Of a stretch of 5,657 bases of DNA, positions 5,654 to 5,657 are shown piece after piece. Both the position numbers and the translations under genes were made by a program. Under the pieces are notes generated by a model. It searched no databases, had not been told where the DNA came from, and worked only from the letters and a program-made list of their open reading frames with translations. Location of the stretch: positions 1 to 5,657 of the forward strand of contig CAZYJG010000081.1 in the NCBI GenBank assembly GCA_964647745.1. Direction: 5' to 3'. Every line of letters begins with the position of its first letter. Within the stretch, counting starts at the first letter, position 1. Source of the stretch: Thiopontia sp964647745. Lineage in GTDB: Bacteria; Pseudomonadota; Gammaproteobacteria; GCF-002020875.

Positions 5654-5657
5654 ATGC
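5654..5657 (+). CDS. Start of a gene running off the right edge
   Basis: Only the ATG and one further base (C) are inside the window, so the product cannot be named. The call rests on the perfect Shine-Dalgarno AAGGAGG at 8-base spacing and the long non-coding region before it. The gene is divergent from the SPOR lipoprotein gene. A competing frame from ATG 5590 also stays open to the edge. It has only a weak CAGG upstream, so I consider it less likely. Confidence 0.65.

Overview
The window looks like chromosomal DNA from a gammaproteobacterium. HslR (Hsp15) and TypA/BipA both read through cleanly and resemble the Escherichia coli proteins in length and motifs. The moderately GC-rich genes and the SPOR-domain lipoprotein fit the same group, but I cannot name a genus. 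I see no tRNA, rRNA, CRISPR array, insertion sequence, integrase or attachment site. This reads as ordinary core and near-core chromosome rather than a mobile island.

Layout, left to right. (1) Bases 1-755, minus strand: the N-terminal 251 residues of a PDC/Cache-type sensor protein that runs off the left edge. (2) A 72-bp divergent gap with overlapping -10-like elements on both strands. (3) 828-1220, plus: hslR. (4) A 62-bp convergent gap without a convincing terminator. (5) 1283-3109, minus: typA (bipA). (6) A 57-bp divergent gap with a second back-to-back pair of -10-like elements. (7) 3167-3862, plus: an uncharacterised, mostly helical 231-aa protein. (8) 3834-5273 (possibly 5315), minus: a lipoprotein with an FN3-like domain, a long charged helix, TPR-like repeats and a C-terminal SPOR domain; its 3' end overlaps gene 7 tail-to-tail by 29 bp. 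(9) About 340 bp of non-coding DNA that becomes AT-rich, with candidate promoter elements and an inverted repeat. It ends in a strong Shine-Dalgarno sequence and an ATG at 5654, where a plus-strand gene begins as the window stops.

Strands alternate at every gene (-, +, -, +, -, +), so no two genes here share an operon, and each probably has its own promoter. Functionally, hslR and typA both act on the ribosome, in 50S rescue and in stress or low-temperature 50S assembly and translation. The SPOR lipoprotein is a cell-envelope or division-site protein. The PDC protein is a probable ligand sensor. No new multi-gene system is evident. The most interesting points are the paired symmetric promoters, the domain design of the SPOR lipoprotein, the unknown 231-aa protein and its possibly leaderless start, and the apparently soluble PDC sensor.
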